Positions 32,960 to 48,872 of a DNA stretch of 64,000 nucleotides are shown in pieces. Both the position numbers and the translations under genes were made by a program. The DNA lies in contig CP136063.1 of NCBI GenBank assembly GCA_032622095.1, positions 27,904,987 through 27,968,986 of the forward strand, written 5' to 3'. This DNA is from Siphonodentalium dalli. Lineage: Eukaryota > Mollusca > Scaphopoda > Gadilida > Siphonodentaliidae. The first letter of the stretch is position 1, and every line of letters begins with the position of its first letter. Below the pieces are notes generated by a model, which saw nothing but the letters and a program-made list of their open reading frames with translations, ran no database searches and was not told the origin of the DNA.

Positions 32960-33360
32960 CTGTTCGGGAGACGATAATTAAACATCGATATTTAGCCCGG
33001 AGTTCTTCAAGACGGGCAATGATTATCTGTTCTTAAGATCATAATTAAACATCGATATTGAACCTGGACTTCGCATGACGGGCAATGCTTATCTGTTCTG
33101 GAGACGATAATTAAACATCGATATTTTGCCCGGAGTTATTCATGACGGGCAATGATTATCTGTTCTTAAAATTATAATTAAACATCCATATTTAACCTGG
33201 AGTTCTCATGGCGGGCAATGATTATTTGTTCTGGAAACCATAATTAGACATCGATATTTTACCTGGAGTTCCTCATGACGGACAATGATTATCTGTTGAG
33301 GAAACCCTAATTAAACATCGATACGTATCCTGGAGTTCTCGCGACGGACAATGCTTATCT
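32960..33360 (+). repeat. Variant block shared with 39360-39760 (offset ~6398 bp)
   Basis: A run of unusual monomers ('tgttcttaagatcataatt', 'tattgaacctggacttcgc', 'tgttcttaaaattataatt', 'ctgttgaggaaaccctaatt') occurs in the same order in both places; 'tattgaacctgg' is at 33056 and 39454. The 1538-bp higher-order unit lies between the two blocks, so an older, longer duplication encloses it. Confidence 0.8.
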
Positions 33361-33399
33361 GTTCTGGAGGCCATAATTAAACATCGATATTTAACCTGG

Positions 33400-36300
33400 A
33401 GTTCTCATGGCGGGCAATGATTATCTGTTCTGGAGACCATAATTAAACATCGATATTTATCCTTGGGTTATTCATGGCGGCAATGATTATCTGTTCTGTA
33501 GACCATAATTAAACTTCGATATTTAACCTGGAGTTATTCATGACGGGCAATGATTATCTGTTCTGGAGACCATAATTAAACATCGACATTTAACCTGGAG
33601 TTATTCATGGCGGGCAATGATTATCTGTTCTGGAGATCATAATTAAACATCGATGTCAGACCTGGAGATCTCATGGCGTGCAATAATTATCTGTTCTGGA
33701 GATCATAATTAAACATCGATATTTAACCTGGAGTTCTCATGACGGGCAATGATTATCTGTTCTGGAGACCATAACTAAACATCGATGTCAGACCTGGAGA
33801 TCTCATGGCGTGAAATGATTATCTGTTCTGGAGATCATAATTAAACATCGATATTTAACCTGGAGTTCTCATGACGGGCAATGATTATCTGTTCTGGAGA
33901 CAATAATTAAACATCGATATTTAACCTGGAGTTCTCATGGTGGGCAATGATTATCTGTTCTGTTCTGGATACCATAATTAAACATCGATATTTATCATTG
34001 AGTTATTCATGGCGGGCAATGATTATCTGTTCTGGAGACCGTCATTAAACATCGATATTTAACCTGGAGTTCTCATGACGGGCAATGACTATCTGTTCTG
34101 GAGACCATAATCAAACATCGATAATTAGCCTGGAGTTCTCATGACGGGCAATGACTATCTGTTATGGAGACCATAATCAGACATCGATATATAACCTTGA
34201 GTTATTCATGACGGGCACTGATTATCTGTTCTGGAGACCATAATCAAACAGCGATATTTAACATTGAGTTATTCATGACGGGCAATGATTATCTGTTCTG
34301 GAGACCATAATTAAACATCGATATGTATCCTTGAGTTATTCATGACGGGCACTGATTATCTGTTCTGGAGACCATATTCAAACAGCGATATTTAACCTGG
34401 AGTTATTCATGACGGGCACTGATTATCTGTTCTGGAGACTATAATCAAACAGCGATATTTAACCTTGAGTTATTCATGACGGGCAATGAATATATGTTCT
34501 GGAGACCATAATTAAACATCGATATTTATCCTTGAGTTATTCATGACGGGCAATGATTATCTGTTCTGGAGACCATAATTAAACATCGACATTTAACCTG
34601 GAGTTATTCATGGCGGGCAATGATTATCTGTTCTGGAGATCATAATTAAAAATCGATATTTAACCTGGAGTTCTCATGACGGGCAATGAGTATCTGTTCT
34701 GGAGACCATAATTAAACATCGATATTTAACCTGGAGTTCTCATGACGGGCAATGATTATCTGATCTGGAGACCATAATTAAACATCGATATTTAACCTGG
34801 AGTCCTCAGGACGGGCAATGATTATCTGTTCTGGAGACCATAATCAAACATCGATATTTAACCTGGAGTTCTCATGGCGGGCAATGGTTATCTGTTCTGG
34901 AGATCATAATTAAACATCGATATTTAACCTGGAGTCCTCAGGACGGGCAATGATTATCTGTTCTGGAGATCTTAATTAAACATCGATATTTAACCTGGAG
35001 TTCTCATGGTGGGCAATGATTATCTGTTCTGTTCTGGATACCATAATCAAACATCGATATTTATCATTGAGTTATTCATGTCGGGCAATGAATATCTGTT
35101 CTGGAGACCATAATTAAACATCGACATTTAACCTGGAGTTATTCATGGCGGGCAATGATTATCTGTTCTGGAGATCATAATTAAAAATCGATATTTAACC
35201 TGGAGTTCTCATGACGGGCAATGATTATCTGATCTGGAGACCATAATTAAACATCGATATTTAACCTGGAGTCCTCAGGACGGGCAATGATTATCTGTTC
35301 TGGAGACCATAATCAAACATCGATATTTAACCTGGAGTTCTCATGGCGGGCAATGGTTATCTGTTCTGGAGATCATAATTAAACATCGATATTTAACCTG
35401 GAGTTCTCATGACGGGCAATGATTATCTGTTCTGGAGACAATAATTAAACATCGATATTTAACCTGGAGTTCTCATGGTGGGCAATAATTATCTGTTCTG
35501 TTCTGGATACCATAATTAAACATCGATATTTATCATTGAGTTATTCATGGCGGGCAATGATTATCTGTTCTGGAGACCGTCATTAAACATCGATATTTAA
35601 CCTGGAGTTCTCATGACGGGCAATGACTATCTGTTCTGGAGACCATAATCAAACATCGATAATTAGCCTGGAGTTCTCATGACGGGCAATGACTATCTGT
35701 TATGGAGACCATAATCAGACATCGATATATAACCTTGAGTTATTCATGACGGGCACTGATTATCTGTTCTGGAGACCATAATCAAACAGCGATATTTAAC
35801 ATTGAGTTATTCATGACGGGCAATGATTATCTGTTCTGGAGACCATAATTAAACATCGATATGTATCCTTGAGTTATTCATGACGGGCACTGATTATCTG
35901 TTCTGGAGACCATATTCAAACAGCGATATTTAACCTGGAGTTATTCATGACGGGCACTGATTATCTGTTCTGGAGACTATAATCAAACAGCGATATTTAA
36001 CCTTGAGTTATTCATGACGGGCAATGAATATATGTTCTGGAGACCATAATTAAACATCGATATTTATCCTTGAGTTATTCATGACGGGCAATGATTATCT
36101 GTTCTGGAGACCATAATTAAACATCGACATTTAACCTGGAGTTATTCATGGCGGGCAATGATTATCTGTTCTGGAGATCATAATTAAAAATCGATATTTA
36201 ACCTGGAGTTCTCATGACGGGCAATGAGTATCTGTTCTGGAGACCATAATTAAACATCGATATTTAACCTGGAGTTCTCATGACGGGCAATGATTATCTG

Positions 36301-36960
36301 ATCTGGAGACCATAATTAAACATCGATATTTAACCTGGAGTCCTCAGGACGGGCAATGATTATCTGTTCTGGAGACCATAATCAAACATCGATATTTAAC
36401 CTGGAGTTCTCATGGCGGGCAATGGTTATCTGTTCTGGAGATCATAATTAAACATCGATATTTAACCTGGAGTCCTCAGGACGGGCAATGATTATCTGTT
36501 CTGGAGATCTTAATTAAACATCGATATTTAACCTGGAGTTCTCATGGTGGGCAATGATTATCTGTTCTGTTCTGGATACCATAATCAAACATCGATATTT
36601 ATCATTGAGTTATTCATGTCGGGCAATGAATATCTGTTCTGGAGACCATAATTAAACATCGACATTTAACCTGGAGTTATTCATGGCGGGCAATGATTAT
36701 CTGTTCTGGAGATCATAATTAAAAATCGATATTTAACCTGGAGTTCTCATGACGGGCAATGATTATCTGATCTGGAGACCATAATTAAACATCGATATTT
36801 AACCTGGAGTCCTCAGGACGGGCAATGACTATCTGTTCTGGAGACCATAATCAAACATCGATATTTAACCTGGAGTTCTCATGGCGGGCAATGGTTATCT
36901 GTTCTGGAGATCATAATTAAACATCGATATTTAACCTGGAGTCCTCAGGACGGGCAATGA
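33400..36960 (+). repeat. Higher-order repeat, 1538 bp (23 monomers), two copies
   Basis: Rare variants recur at exactly 1538 bp: the doubled-TCTGT monomer at 33951 and 35489, and again at 35020 and 36558; 'gaccgtcatt' at 34041 and 35579; 'accatattca' at 34371 and 35909. Both copies carry the same private substitutions, so the duplication is recent relative to monomer divergence. Limits are approximate. Confidence 0.85.
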
Positions 36961-39900
36961 TTATCTGTTCTGGAGATCATAATTAAAAATCGATATTTAA
37001 CCTGGAGTTCTCATGACGGGCAATGAGTATCTGTTCTGGAGACCATAATTAAACATCGATATTTAACCTGGAGTTCTCATGACGGGCAATGATTATCTGT
37101 TCTGGAGACCATAATTAAACATCGATATGTATCCTTGAGTTATTCATGACGGGCACTGATTATCTGTTCTGGAGACCATAATCAAACAGCGATATTTAAC
37201 CTGGAGTTATTCATGACGGGCACTGATTATCTGTTCTGGAGACTATAATCAAACAGCGATATTTAACCTTGAGTTATTCATGACGGGCAATGAATATCTG
37301 TTCTGGAGACCATAATTAAACATCGATATTTATCCTTGAGTTATTCATGACGGGCAATGATTATCTGTTCTGGAGACCATAATTAAACATCGACATTTAA
37401 CCTGGAGTTATTCATGGCGGGCAATGATTATCTGTTCTGGAGATCATAATTAAAAATCGATATTTAACCTGGAGTTCTCATGACGGGCAATGAGTATCTG
37501 TTCTGGAGACCATAATTAAACATCGATATTTAACCCGGAGTTCTCATGACGGGCAATGATTATCTGTTCTGGAAACCATAATTAAACATCGATATTTAAC
37601 CTGGAGTCCTCAGGACGGGCAATGATTATCTGTTCTGGAGACCATAATCAAACATCGATAATTAACCTGGAGTTCTCATGACGGGCAATGATTATCTGTT
37701 CTGGAGACCATAATTAAACATCGATATTTAACCTGGAGTTCTCATGACGGGCAATGATTATCTGTTCTGGAGATCATAATTAAACATCGATATTTGTACT
37801 GGAGTTCTGATGACGGGCACTGATTATCTGTTCTGGAGACCATAATTAAATATCGATATTTAACCTGGAGTTCTCGTGGCGGGCAATGGTTATCTGTTCT
37901 GGAGACCATAATTAAACATCGATGTGTAACCTGGAGTTCCGCATGACGGGCAATGGTTATCTGTTCTGTAGACCATTATTAAACATCGATATGTATCCCG
38001 GAGTTATTCATGACGGGCACTGATTATCTTTTCTGGGGGAACATAATTAAACATCGATATTTAACCTTGAGTTATTCATGACGAGCACTGATTATCTGTT
38101 CTTTCTGGAGACCATAATTAACATCGATATTTAACCTGGAGTTATTCATGGCGGGAAATGATTATCTGTTCAGGAGACCATAATTAAATATCGATATTTA
38201 ACCTGGAGTTCTCATGACGGGCAATGATTATCTGTTCTGGGGACCGTAATTAAAGATTGATATTTAACCTGGAGTTCTCGTGGCGGGCACTGATTATCTG
38301 TTCTGGAGACCATAATTAAACATCGATATGTAACCTGGAGTTCTGCATGACGGGCAATGATTATCTGTTCTGGAGACCATTATTAAACATCGATATGTAT
38401 TCCGGAGTTATTCATGACGGGCACTGATTATCTGTTCTGGGGGACCATAATGAAACATCGATATTTAACCTTGAGTTATTCATGACGGACAATGATTATC
38501 TGTTCTGGAGATCATAATCAAACAGCGATATTTAACCAGGAGTTCTCATTGCGGGCAATGAGTATTTGTTCTGGAGACCATGTTTAAACTTCGATATTTA
38601 AGCTAGAGTTCTCATGACGACAATGACTATCTGTTCTGGAGACCATAAACAAACAGCGATATTTAACCTGGAGTTTTCATGGCGGGCAATGAGTATCTGT
38701 TCTGGAGACCATAATTAAACTTCGATATTTAAGCTAGAGTTCTCATGACGGGCAATGATTATTTGTTCTGGAGACCATAATTATACACGACATTTAACCT
38801 GGAGTTATTCATGGCGGGCAATGATTATCGGTTCTGGATACCGTAATTAGACATCGATATGTATCCTGTAGTTCTCATGACGAGCAATGATTACCTGTTC
38901 TGGAAACCACAATTAAACAGCGATATTTAACCTGGAGTTATTCATGACGGGCAATGATTATCTGTTCTGGAGACCATAATTAAACATCGATATTTAACCT
39001 GAAGTTCTCATGACGGGCAATGATTATCTGTTCTGGAGATCATAATCAAACAGCGATATTTAACCAGGAATTCTCATGGCGGGCAATGAGTATCTGTTCT
39101 GGAGACAATAAATAAACTTCGATATTTAAGCTAGAGTTCTCAAGACGGGCAATGATTATTTGTTCTGGAGACCATAATTATACACGACATTTAACCTGGA
39201 GTTATTCATGGCGGCCAATGGTTATCGGTTCTGTATACCATAATTAAACATCGATATGTATCCTGTAGTTCTCATGACGAGCAATGATTACCTGTTCTGG
39301 AAACCATAATTAAACATCGATATTTAACCTGGAGTTCTCATGGCGGGCAATGATTATCTGTTCTGGAGACGATAATTAAACATCGATATTTAGCCCGGAG
39401 TTCTTCATGACGGGCAATGATTATCTGTTCTTAAGATCATAATTAAACATCGATATTGAACCTGGACTTCGCATGACGGGCAATGCTTATCTGTTCTGGA
39501 GACGATAATTAAACATCGATATTTAGCCTGGAGTTATTCATGACGGGCAATGATTATCTGTTCTTAAAATTATAATTAAACATCCATATTTAACCTGGAG
39601 TTCTCATGGCAGGCAATGATTATCTGTTCTGGAAACCATAATTAGACATCGATATTTTACCTGGAGTTCCTCATGACGGACAATGATTATCTGTTGAGGA
39701 AACCCTAATTAAACATCGATACGTATCCTGGAGTTCTCGCGACGGACCATGCTTATCTGTTCTGGAGGCCATAATTAAACATCGATATTTAACCTTGAGT
39801 TATTCATGACGGGCAATGATTATCTGTTCTGGAGACCATAACTAAACATCGATATTTAGCATTGAGTTATTCATGGCGTGCAATTATTATCTGCTCTGGA

Positions 39901-42900
39901 GACCATAATTACACATCGATATTTAACCTGGTGTTCTCATTGCGGGCAATGATTATCTGTTCTGGAGACCATAATTAAACATCGATATTTAACCTGGAGT
40001 TCTCGTGACGGGCAATGATTATCTGTTCTGGAGACCATAACTAAATATCGATGTCAGACCTGGAGATCTCATGGCGAGCAATGATTATCTGTTCTGTAGA
40101 CCATAATTACACATCGATATTTAACCTGGTGTTCTCATTGCGGGCAATGATTATCTGTTCTGGAGACCATAATTAAACATCGATATTTAACCTGGAGTTC
40201 TAATGACGGGCAATGATTATCTGTTCTGGAGACCATAACTAAATATCGATGTCAGACCTGGAGATCTCATGGCGTGAAATGATTATCTGTTCTGGAGATC
40301 ATAATTAAACATCGATATTTAACCTGCAGTTCTCATGACGGGCAATGCTTATCTGTTCTGGAAACCATAATTTAACATCGATATTTAACCTGGAGTTCTC
40401 ATGACGGGCAATGATTATCTGTTCTGGAGCCCATAATTAAACATCGATATTTAACCTGGAGTTCTCATGGTGGGCAATGATTATCTGTTATGGAGACCAT
40501 AATTAAACATCGATATTTAGCCTGGAGTTCTCATGACGGGCAATGACTATCTGTTATGGAGACCATAATCAAACATCGATATATAACCTTGAGTTATTCA
40601 TGACGGGCAATGATTATCTGTTCTGGAGACCATAATCAAACAGCGATATTTAACCTTGAGTTATTCATGACGGGCAATGATTATCTGTTCTGGAGACCAT
40701 AATTAAACATCGATATGTATCCTTGAGTTATTCATGACGGGCACTGATTATCTGTTCTGGAGACCATAATCAAACAGCGATATTTAACCTGGAGTTATTC
40801 ATGACGGGCACTGATTATCTGTTCTGGAGACTATAATCAAACAGCGATATTAACCTTGAGTTATTCATGACGGGCAATGAATATCTGTTCTGGAGACCAT
40901 AATTAAACATCGATATTTATCCTTGAGTTATTCATGACGGGCAATGATTATCTGTTCTGGAGACCATAATTAAACATCGATATTTAACCTGGAGTTATTC
41001 TTGACGGGCAATGATTATCTGTTCTGGGGACCGTAATTAAACATCGATATTTAACCTGGAGTTCTCATGGCGGGCAATGATTATCTGTTCTGGAGACCAT
41101 AATTAAACATCGATATTTATCCTTGAGTTATTCATGGCGGCAATGATTATCTGTTCTGTAGACCATAATTAAACTTCGATATTTAACCTGGAGTTATTCA
41201 TGACGGGCAATGATTATCTGTTCTGGAGACCATAATTAAACATCGACATTTAACCTGGAGTTATTCATGGCGGGCAATGATTATCTGTTCTGGAGATCAT
41301 AATTAAAAATCGATATTTAACCTGGAGTTCTCATGACGGGCAATGAGTATCAGTTCTGGATACCATAATTAAACATCGATATTTAACCTGGAGTTCTCAT
41401 GACGGGCAATGATTATCTGTTCTGGAGACCATAATTAAACATCGATATTTAACCTGGAGTCCTCAGGACGGGCAATGATTATCTGTTCTGGAGATCATAA
41501 TTGAACATCGATATTTAACCTGGAGTTCTCATGACGGGCAATCATTATCTGTTCTGGAGACCATAACTAAACATCGATGTCAGACCTGGAGATCTCATGG
41601 CGTGAAATGATTATCTGTTCTGGAGATCATAATTAAACATCGATATTTAACCTGGAGTTCTCATGACGGGCAATGATTATCTGTTCTGGAGACAATAATT
41701 AAACATCGATATTTAACCTGGAGTTCTCATGGTGGGCAATGATTATATGTTCTGTTCTGGATACCATAATTAAACATCGATATTTATCATTGAGTTATTC
41801 ATGGCGGGCAATGATTATCTGTTCTGGAGACCATAATCAAACATCGATAATTAGCCTGGAGTTCTCATGACGGGCAATGACTATCTGTTATGGAGACCAT
41901 AATCAGACATCGATATATAACCTTGAGTTATTCATGACGGGCACTGATTATCTGTTCTGGAGCCCATAATCAAACAGCGATATTTAACCTTGAGTTATTC
42001 ATGACGGGCACTGATTATCTGTTCTGGAGACCATATTCAAACAGCGATATTTAACCTGGAGTTATTCATGACGGGCACTGATTATCTGTTCTGGAGACTA
42101 TAATCAAACAGCGATATTTAACCTTGAGTTATTCATGACGGGCAATGAATATATGTTCTGGAGACCATAATTAAACATCGATATTTATCCTTGAGTTATT
42201 CATGACGGGCAATGATTATCTGTTCTGGAGACCATAATTAAACATCGACATTTAACCTGGAGTTATTCATGGCGGGCAATGATTATCTGTTCTGGAGATC
42301 ATAATTAAAAATCGATATTTAACCTGGAGTTCTCATGACGGGCAATGAGTATCTGTTCTGGAGACCATAATTAAACATCGATATTTAACCTGGAGTGCTC
42401 ATGACGGGCAATGATTATCTGATCTGGAGACCATAATTAAACATCGATATTTAACCTGGAGTCCTCAGGACGGGCAATGATTATCTGTTCTGGAGGCCAT
42501 AATCAAACATCGATATTTAACCTGGAGTTCTCATGGCGGGCAATGGTTATCTGTTCTGGAGATCATAATTAAACATCGATATTTAACCTGCAGTCCTCAG
42601 GACGGGCAATGATTATCTGTTCTGGAGATCATAATTAAACATCGATATTTAACCTGGAGTTCTCATGGTGGGCAATGATTATCTGTTCTGTTCTGGATAC
42701 CATAATCAAACATCGATATTTATCATTGAGTTATTCATGTCGGGCAATGAATATCTGTTCTGGAGACCATAATTAAACATCGACATTTAACCTGGAGTTA
42801 TTCATGGCGGGCAATGATTATCTGTTCTGGAGATCATAGTTAAAAATCGATATTTAACCTGGAGTTCTCATGACGGGCAATGAGTATCTGTTCTGGAGAC

Positions 42901-45744
42901 CATAATTAAACATCGATATTTAACCTGGAGTTCTCATGACGGGCAATGATTATCTGATCTGGAGACCATAATTAAACATCGATATTTAACCTGGAGTCCT
43001 CAGGACGGGCAATGATTATCTGTTCTGGAGACCATAATCAAACATCGATATTTAACCTGGAGTTCTCATGGCGGGCAATGGTTATCTGTTCTGGAGATCA
43101 TAATTAAACATCGATATTTAACCTGGAGTCCTCAGGACGGGCTATGATTATCTGTTCTGGAGATCATAATTAAAAATCGATATTTAACCTGGAGTTCTCA
43201 TGACAGGCAATGAGTATCTGTTCTGGACACCATAATTAAACATCGATATTTAACCTGGAGTTCTCATGACGGGCAATGATTATCTGCTCTGGTGACCATA
43301 ATTAAACATCGATATGTATCCTGGAGTTATTCATGACGGGCACTGATTATCTGTTCTGGAGACCATAATCAAACAGCGATATTTAACCTGGAGTTATCCA
43401 TGACGGGCACTGATTATCTGTTCTGGAGACTATAATCAAACAGCGATATTTAACCTTGAGTTATTCATGACGGGCAATGAATATCTGTTCTGGAGACCAT
43501 AATTAAACATCGATATTTATCCTTGAGTTATTCATGACGGGCAATGATTATCTGTTCTGGAGACCATAAGTAAACATCGACATTTAACCTGGAGTTATTC
43601 GTGGCGGGCAATGATTATCTGTTCTGGAGATCATAATTAGAAATCGATATTTAACCTGGAGTTCTCATGACGGGCAATGAGTATCTGTTCTGGAGACCAT
43701 AATTAAACATCGATATTTAACCTGGAGTTCTCATGACGGGCAATGATTATCTGTTCTGGAAACCATAATTAAACATCGATATTTAACCTGGAGTACTCAG
43801 GACGGGCAATGATTATCTGTTCTGGAGACCATAATCAAACATCGATAATTAACCTGGAGTTCTCATGACGGGCAATGATTATCTGTTCTGGAGACCATAA
43901 TTAAACATCGATATTTAACCTGGAGTTCTCATGACGGGCAATGATTATCTGTTCTGGAGACCATAATTAAACTTCGATATTTAACCTGGAGTCCTCGGGA
44001 CGGGCAATGATTATCTGTTCTGGAGATCATAATTAAACATCGATATTTAACATGGAGTTCTCATGACGGGCAATGATTATCTGTTCTGGAGACCATAACT
44101 AAACATCGATATTTAACCTGGAGTCCCCAGGACGGGCAATGATTATCTGTTCTGGACATCATAATTAAACATCGATATTTAACCTGGAGTTCTCATGACG
44201 GGCAATGATTATCTGTTCTGGAGACCATAATTAAACATCGATATTTAACCTGGAGTCCTCATGACGGGCAATGAGTATCTGTTCTGGGCACGATAATTAA
44301 ACATCGATATTTAACCTGGAGTTCTCATGACGGGCAATGATTATCTGTTCTGGAGACCATAACTAAACATCGATGTCAGACCTGGAGATCTCATGGCGTA
44401 AAATGATTATCTGTTCTGGAGATCATAATTAAACATCGATATTTAACCTGTTGTTCTCATGACGTGCAATGATTATCTGTTCTGGAAACCATAATTAAAC
44501 ATCGATATTTAACCTGGAGTTCTCATGACGGGCAATGATTATCTGTTCTGGAGACCATAATTAATCATCGATATTTAACCTGGAGTTCTCATGGTGGGCA
44601 ATGATTATCTGTTCTGTTCTGGTTACCATAATTAAACATCGATATTTATCATTGAGTTATTCATGGCGGGAAATGATTATCTGTTCTGGAGACCGTCATT
44701 AAACATCGATATTTAACCTGGAGTTCTCATGACGGGCAATGACTATCTGTTCTGGGGACCATAATCAAACATCGATAATTAGCCTGGAGTTCTCATGACG
44801 GGCAATGACTATGTGTTATGGAGACCATAATCAGACATCGATATATAACCTTGAGTTATTCATGACGGGCACTGATTGTCTGTTCTGGAGACCATAATCA
44901 AACAGCGATATTTAACCTTGAGTTATTCATGACGGGCAATGATTATCTGTTCTGGAGACCATAATTAAACATCGATATGTATCCTTGAGTTATTCATGAC
45001 GGGCACTGATTATCTGTTCTGGAGACCATAATCAAACAGCGATATTTAACCTGGAGTTATTCATGACGGGCACTGATTATCTGTTATGGAGACTATAATC
45101 AAACAGCGATATTTAACCTTGAGTTATTCATGACGGGCAATGAATATCTGTTCTGGAGACCATAATTAAACATCGATATTTATCCTTGAGTTATTCATGA
45201 CGGGCAATGATTATCTGTTCTGGAGACCATAATTAAACATCGACATTTAACCTGGAGTTATTCATGGCGGGCAATGATTATCTGTTCTGGAGATCATAAT
45301 TAAAAATCGATATTTAACCTGGAGTTCTCATGACGGGCAATGATTATCTGTTCTGGAGACCATAATTAAACATCGATATTTAACCTGGAGTCCTCAGGAC
45401 GGGCAATGATTATCTGTTCTGGAGACCATAATCAAACATCGATAATTAACCTGTAGTTCTCATGACGGGCAATGATTATCTGTTCTGGAGACCATAATTA
45501 AACATCGATATTTAACCTGGAGTTCTCATGAGGGGCAATGATTATCTGATCTGGAGACCATAATTAAACATCGATATTTAACCTGTTGTTCTCATGACGG
45601 GCAATGACTATCTGTTCTGGAGACCATAATTAAACATCGATATTTAATCTGGAGTTCTCATGGCGGGCAATGATTATCTGATATGGAGACCATAATTAAA
45701 CATGGATACTTAACCTGGAGTTCTCATGACGGGCAATGATTATC

Positions 45745-48700
45745 TGTTCTGGAGACCATAACTAAACATCGATGTCAGACCTGGAGATATCATGGCGTGA
45801 AATGATTATCTGTTCTGGAGATCATAATTAAACATCGATATTTATCCTTGAGTTATTCATGGCGGGCAATGATTATCTGTTCTGGAGACCGTCATTAAAC
45901 ATCGATATTTAACCTGGAGTTCTCATGACCGGCAATGACTATCTGTTCTGGAGACCATAATTAAACATCGATATTAATCCTTGAGTTATTCATGACGGGC
46001 ACTGATTATCTGTTCTGGAGACCATAATCAAACATCGATATATAACCTTGAGTTATTCATGACGGACACTGATTATCTGTACTGGAGACCATAATCAAAC
46101 AGCGATATTTAACCTTGAGTTATTCATGACGGGCAATGATTATCTGTTCTGGAAACCATACTTAAACATCGATATGTATCCTTGAGTTATTCATGACGGG
46201 CACTGATTATCTGTTCTGGAAACCATAATTAAACATCGACATTTAACCTGGAGTTATTCATGGCGGGCAATGATTATCTGTTCGGGAGATCATAATTAAA
46301 AATCGATATTTAACCTGGAGTTCTCATGACGGGCAATGAGTATCTGTTCTGGAGACCATAATTAAACATCGATATTTAACCTGGAGTCCTCAGGACGTGC
46401 AATGATTATCTGTTCTGGAGACCATAATCAAACATCGATAATTAACCTGGAGTTCTCATGACGGGCAATGATTATCTGTTCTGGAGACCATAATTAAACA
46501 TCGATATTTAACCTGAAGTTATTCATGGCGGGCAATGATTATCTGTTATGGAGACCATAATTAAACATGGATATTTAACCTGGAGTTCTCATGACGGGCA
46601 ATGATTATCTGTTCTGGAGACCATAACTAAACATCGATGTCAGACCTGGAGATCTCATGGCGTGCAATGATTATCTGTTCTGGAGATGATAATTAAACAT
46701 CGATATTTAACCTGGAGTTCTCATGACGGGCAATGATTATCTGTTCTGGAGACCATAACTAAACATCGATGTCAGACCTGGAGATATCATGGCGTGAAAT
46801 GATTATCTGTTCTGGAGACCATAATTATACATCGATATTAATCCTTGAGTTATTCATGACGGGCACTGATTATCTGTTCTGGAGACCATAATCAAACATC
46901 GATATATAACCTTGAGTTATTCATGACGGGCACTGATTATCTGTTCTGGAGACCATAATCAAACAGCGATATTTAACCTTGAGTTATTCATGACGGGCAA
47001 TGATTATCTGTTCTGGAGACCATACTTAAACATCGATATGTATCCTTGAGTTATTCATGACGGGCACTGATTATCTGTTCTGTAGACCATAATCAAACAA
47101 CGATATTTAACCTTGAGTTATTCATGACGGGCACTGATTATCTGTTCTGGAGACTATAATCAAACATCGATATTTAACCTTGAGTTATTCATGACGGGCA
47201 ATGATTATCTGTTCTGGAGACCATAATCAAACATCGATATATAACCTTGAGTCATTCATGACGGGCAATGATTATCTGTTCTGGAGACCATAATCAAACA
47301 GCGATATTTAACCTTGAGTTATTCATGACGGGCAATGATTATCTGTTCTGGAGACCATAATTAAACATCGATATGTATCCTTGAGTTATTCATGACGGGC
47401 ACTGATTATCTGTTCTTGCGACCATAATCAAACAGCGATATTTAACCTTGAGTTATTCATGACGGGCACTGATTATCTGTTCTAAAGACTATAATCAAAC
47501 AGCGATATTTAACCTTGAGTTATTCATGACGGGCAATGATTACCTGTTCTGGAGACCACAATTAAACATCGTTATTTATCCTTGAGTTATTCATGACGGG
47601 CAATGATTATCTGTTCTGGAGACCATAATTAAACATCGATATTTAACCTGGAGTTATTCATGGCGGGCAATGATTATCTGTTCTGGCGACCATAATTAAA
47701 CATCGATATTTAACCTGGAGTTATTCATGACGGGCTATGATTATCTGTTCTGGAGACCGTAATTAAACATCGATATTTAACCTGGAGTTCTCATGGCGGG
47801 CAATGACTATCTGTTCTGGAGACCATAATTAAACATCGATATTTATCCTTGAGATATTCATGGCGTGCAATGATTATCTGTTCTGGAGACCATAATTAAA
47901 CATCGATATTTAACCTGGAGTTATTCATGACGGGCAATGATTATCTGTTCTGGAGACCATAATTAAACATCGATATTTAATCTGGAGTTCTCATGACGGG
48001 CAATGAGTATCTGTTCTGGAGACCATAATTAAACATCGATATTTAAGCTGGAGTTCTCATGACGGGCAATGATTATCTGCTCTGGAGACCATAATTAAAC
48101 ATCGATATTTAACCTGTAGTCCTCAGGACGGGCAATGATTATCTGTTCTGAAGACCATAATCAAACATCGATAATTAACCTGGAGTTCTCATGACGGGCA
48201 ATGATTATCTGTTCTGGAGACCATAATTAAACATCGATATTTAACCTGGAGTTCTCATGACGGGCAATGATTATCTGTTCTGGAGACCATAATCAAACAT
48301 CGATATTTAACCTGGTGTCCTCATGACGGGCAATAATTATCTGTTCTGGAGACCATAATCAAACATCGATAATTAACCTGGTGTTCTCATGGCGGGCAAT
48401 GATTATCTGTTCTGATGACCATAATTAAACATCGATATTTAACCTGGAGTTCTCATGACGGCAATGATTATATGTTCTGGAGACCATAATTAAACATCGA
48501 TATATAACCTGCAGTTATCATGGTGGGTAATGATTATTTGTTCTGGAGACCATAATTAAACAGCGATATTTATCCTTGAGTTATTCATGTCGGGCAATGA
48601 TTATCTGTTCTGGAGACCATAATTAAACATCGATATTTAACCTGGAGTTATTCATGGCGGGCAATGATTATCAGTTCTGGAGACCATAATTAAACATCGA

Positions 48701-48872
48701 TATTTAACCTGGAGTTATTCATGACGGTCAATGATTATCTGTTCTGGAGACCGTAATTAAACATCGATATTTAACCTGGAGTTCTCATGGCGGGCAATGA
48801 TTATCTGTTCTGCAGACCATAATTAAACATCGATATTTATCCTTGAGTTATTCATGGCGTGCAATGATTATC
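45745..48872 (+). repeat. 3128-bp (47-monomer) segmental duplication, copy A
   Basis: It pairs with 48873-51933. Landmarks at offset 3128 include the 'gatgtcagacctggagatatc' monomer and 'gaccgtcatt' (45891 and 49019). After the deletion described for copy B the offset is 3061, as with 'tcagttctgg' (48671 and 51732). The two copies look nearly identical over the whole length. Confidence 0.88.
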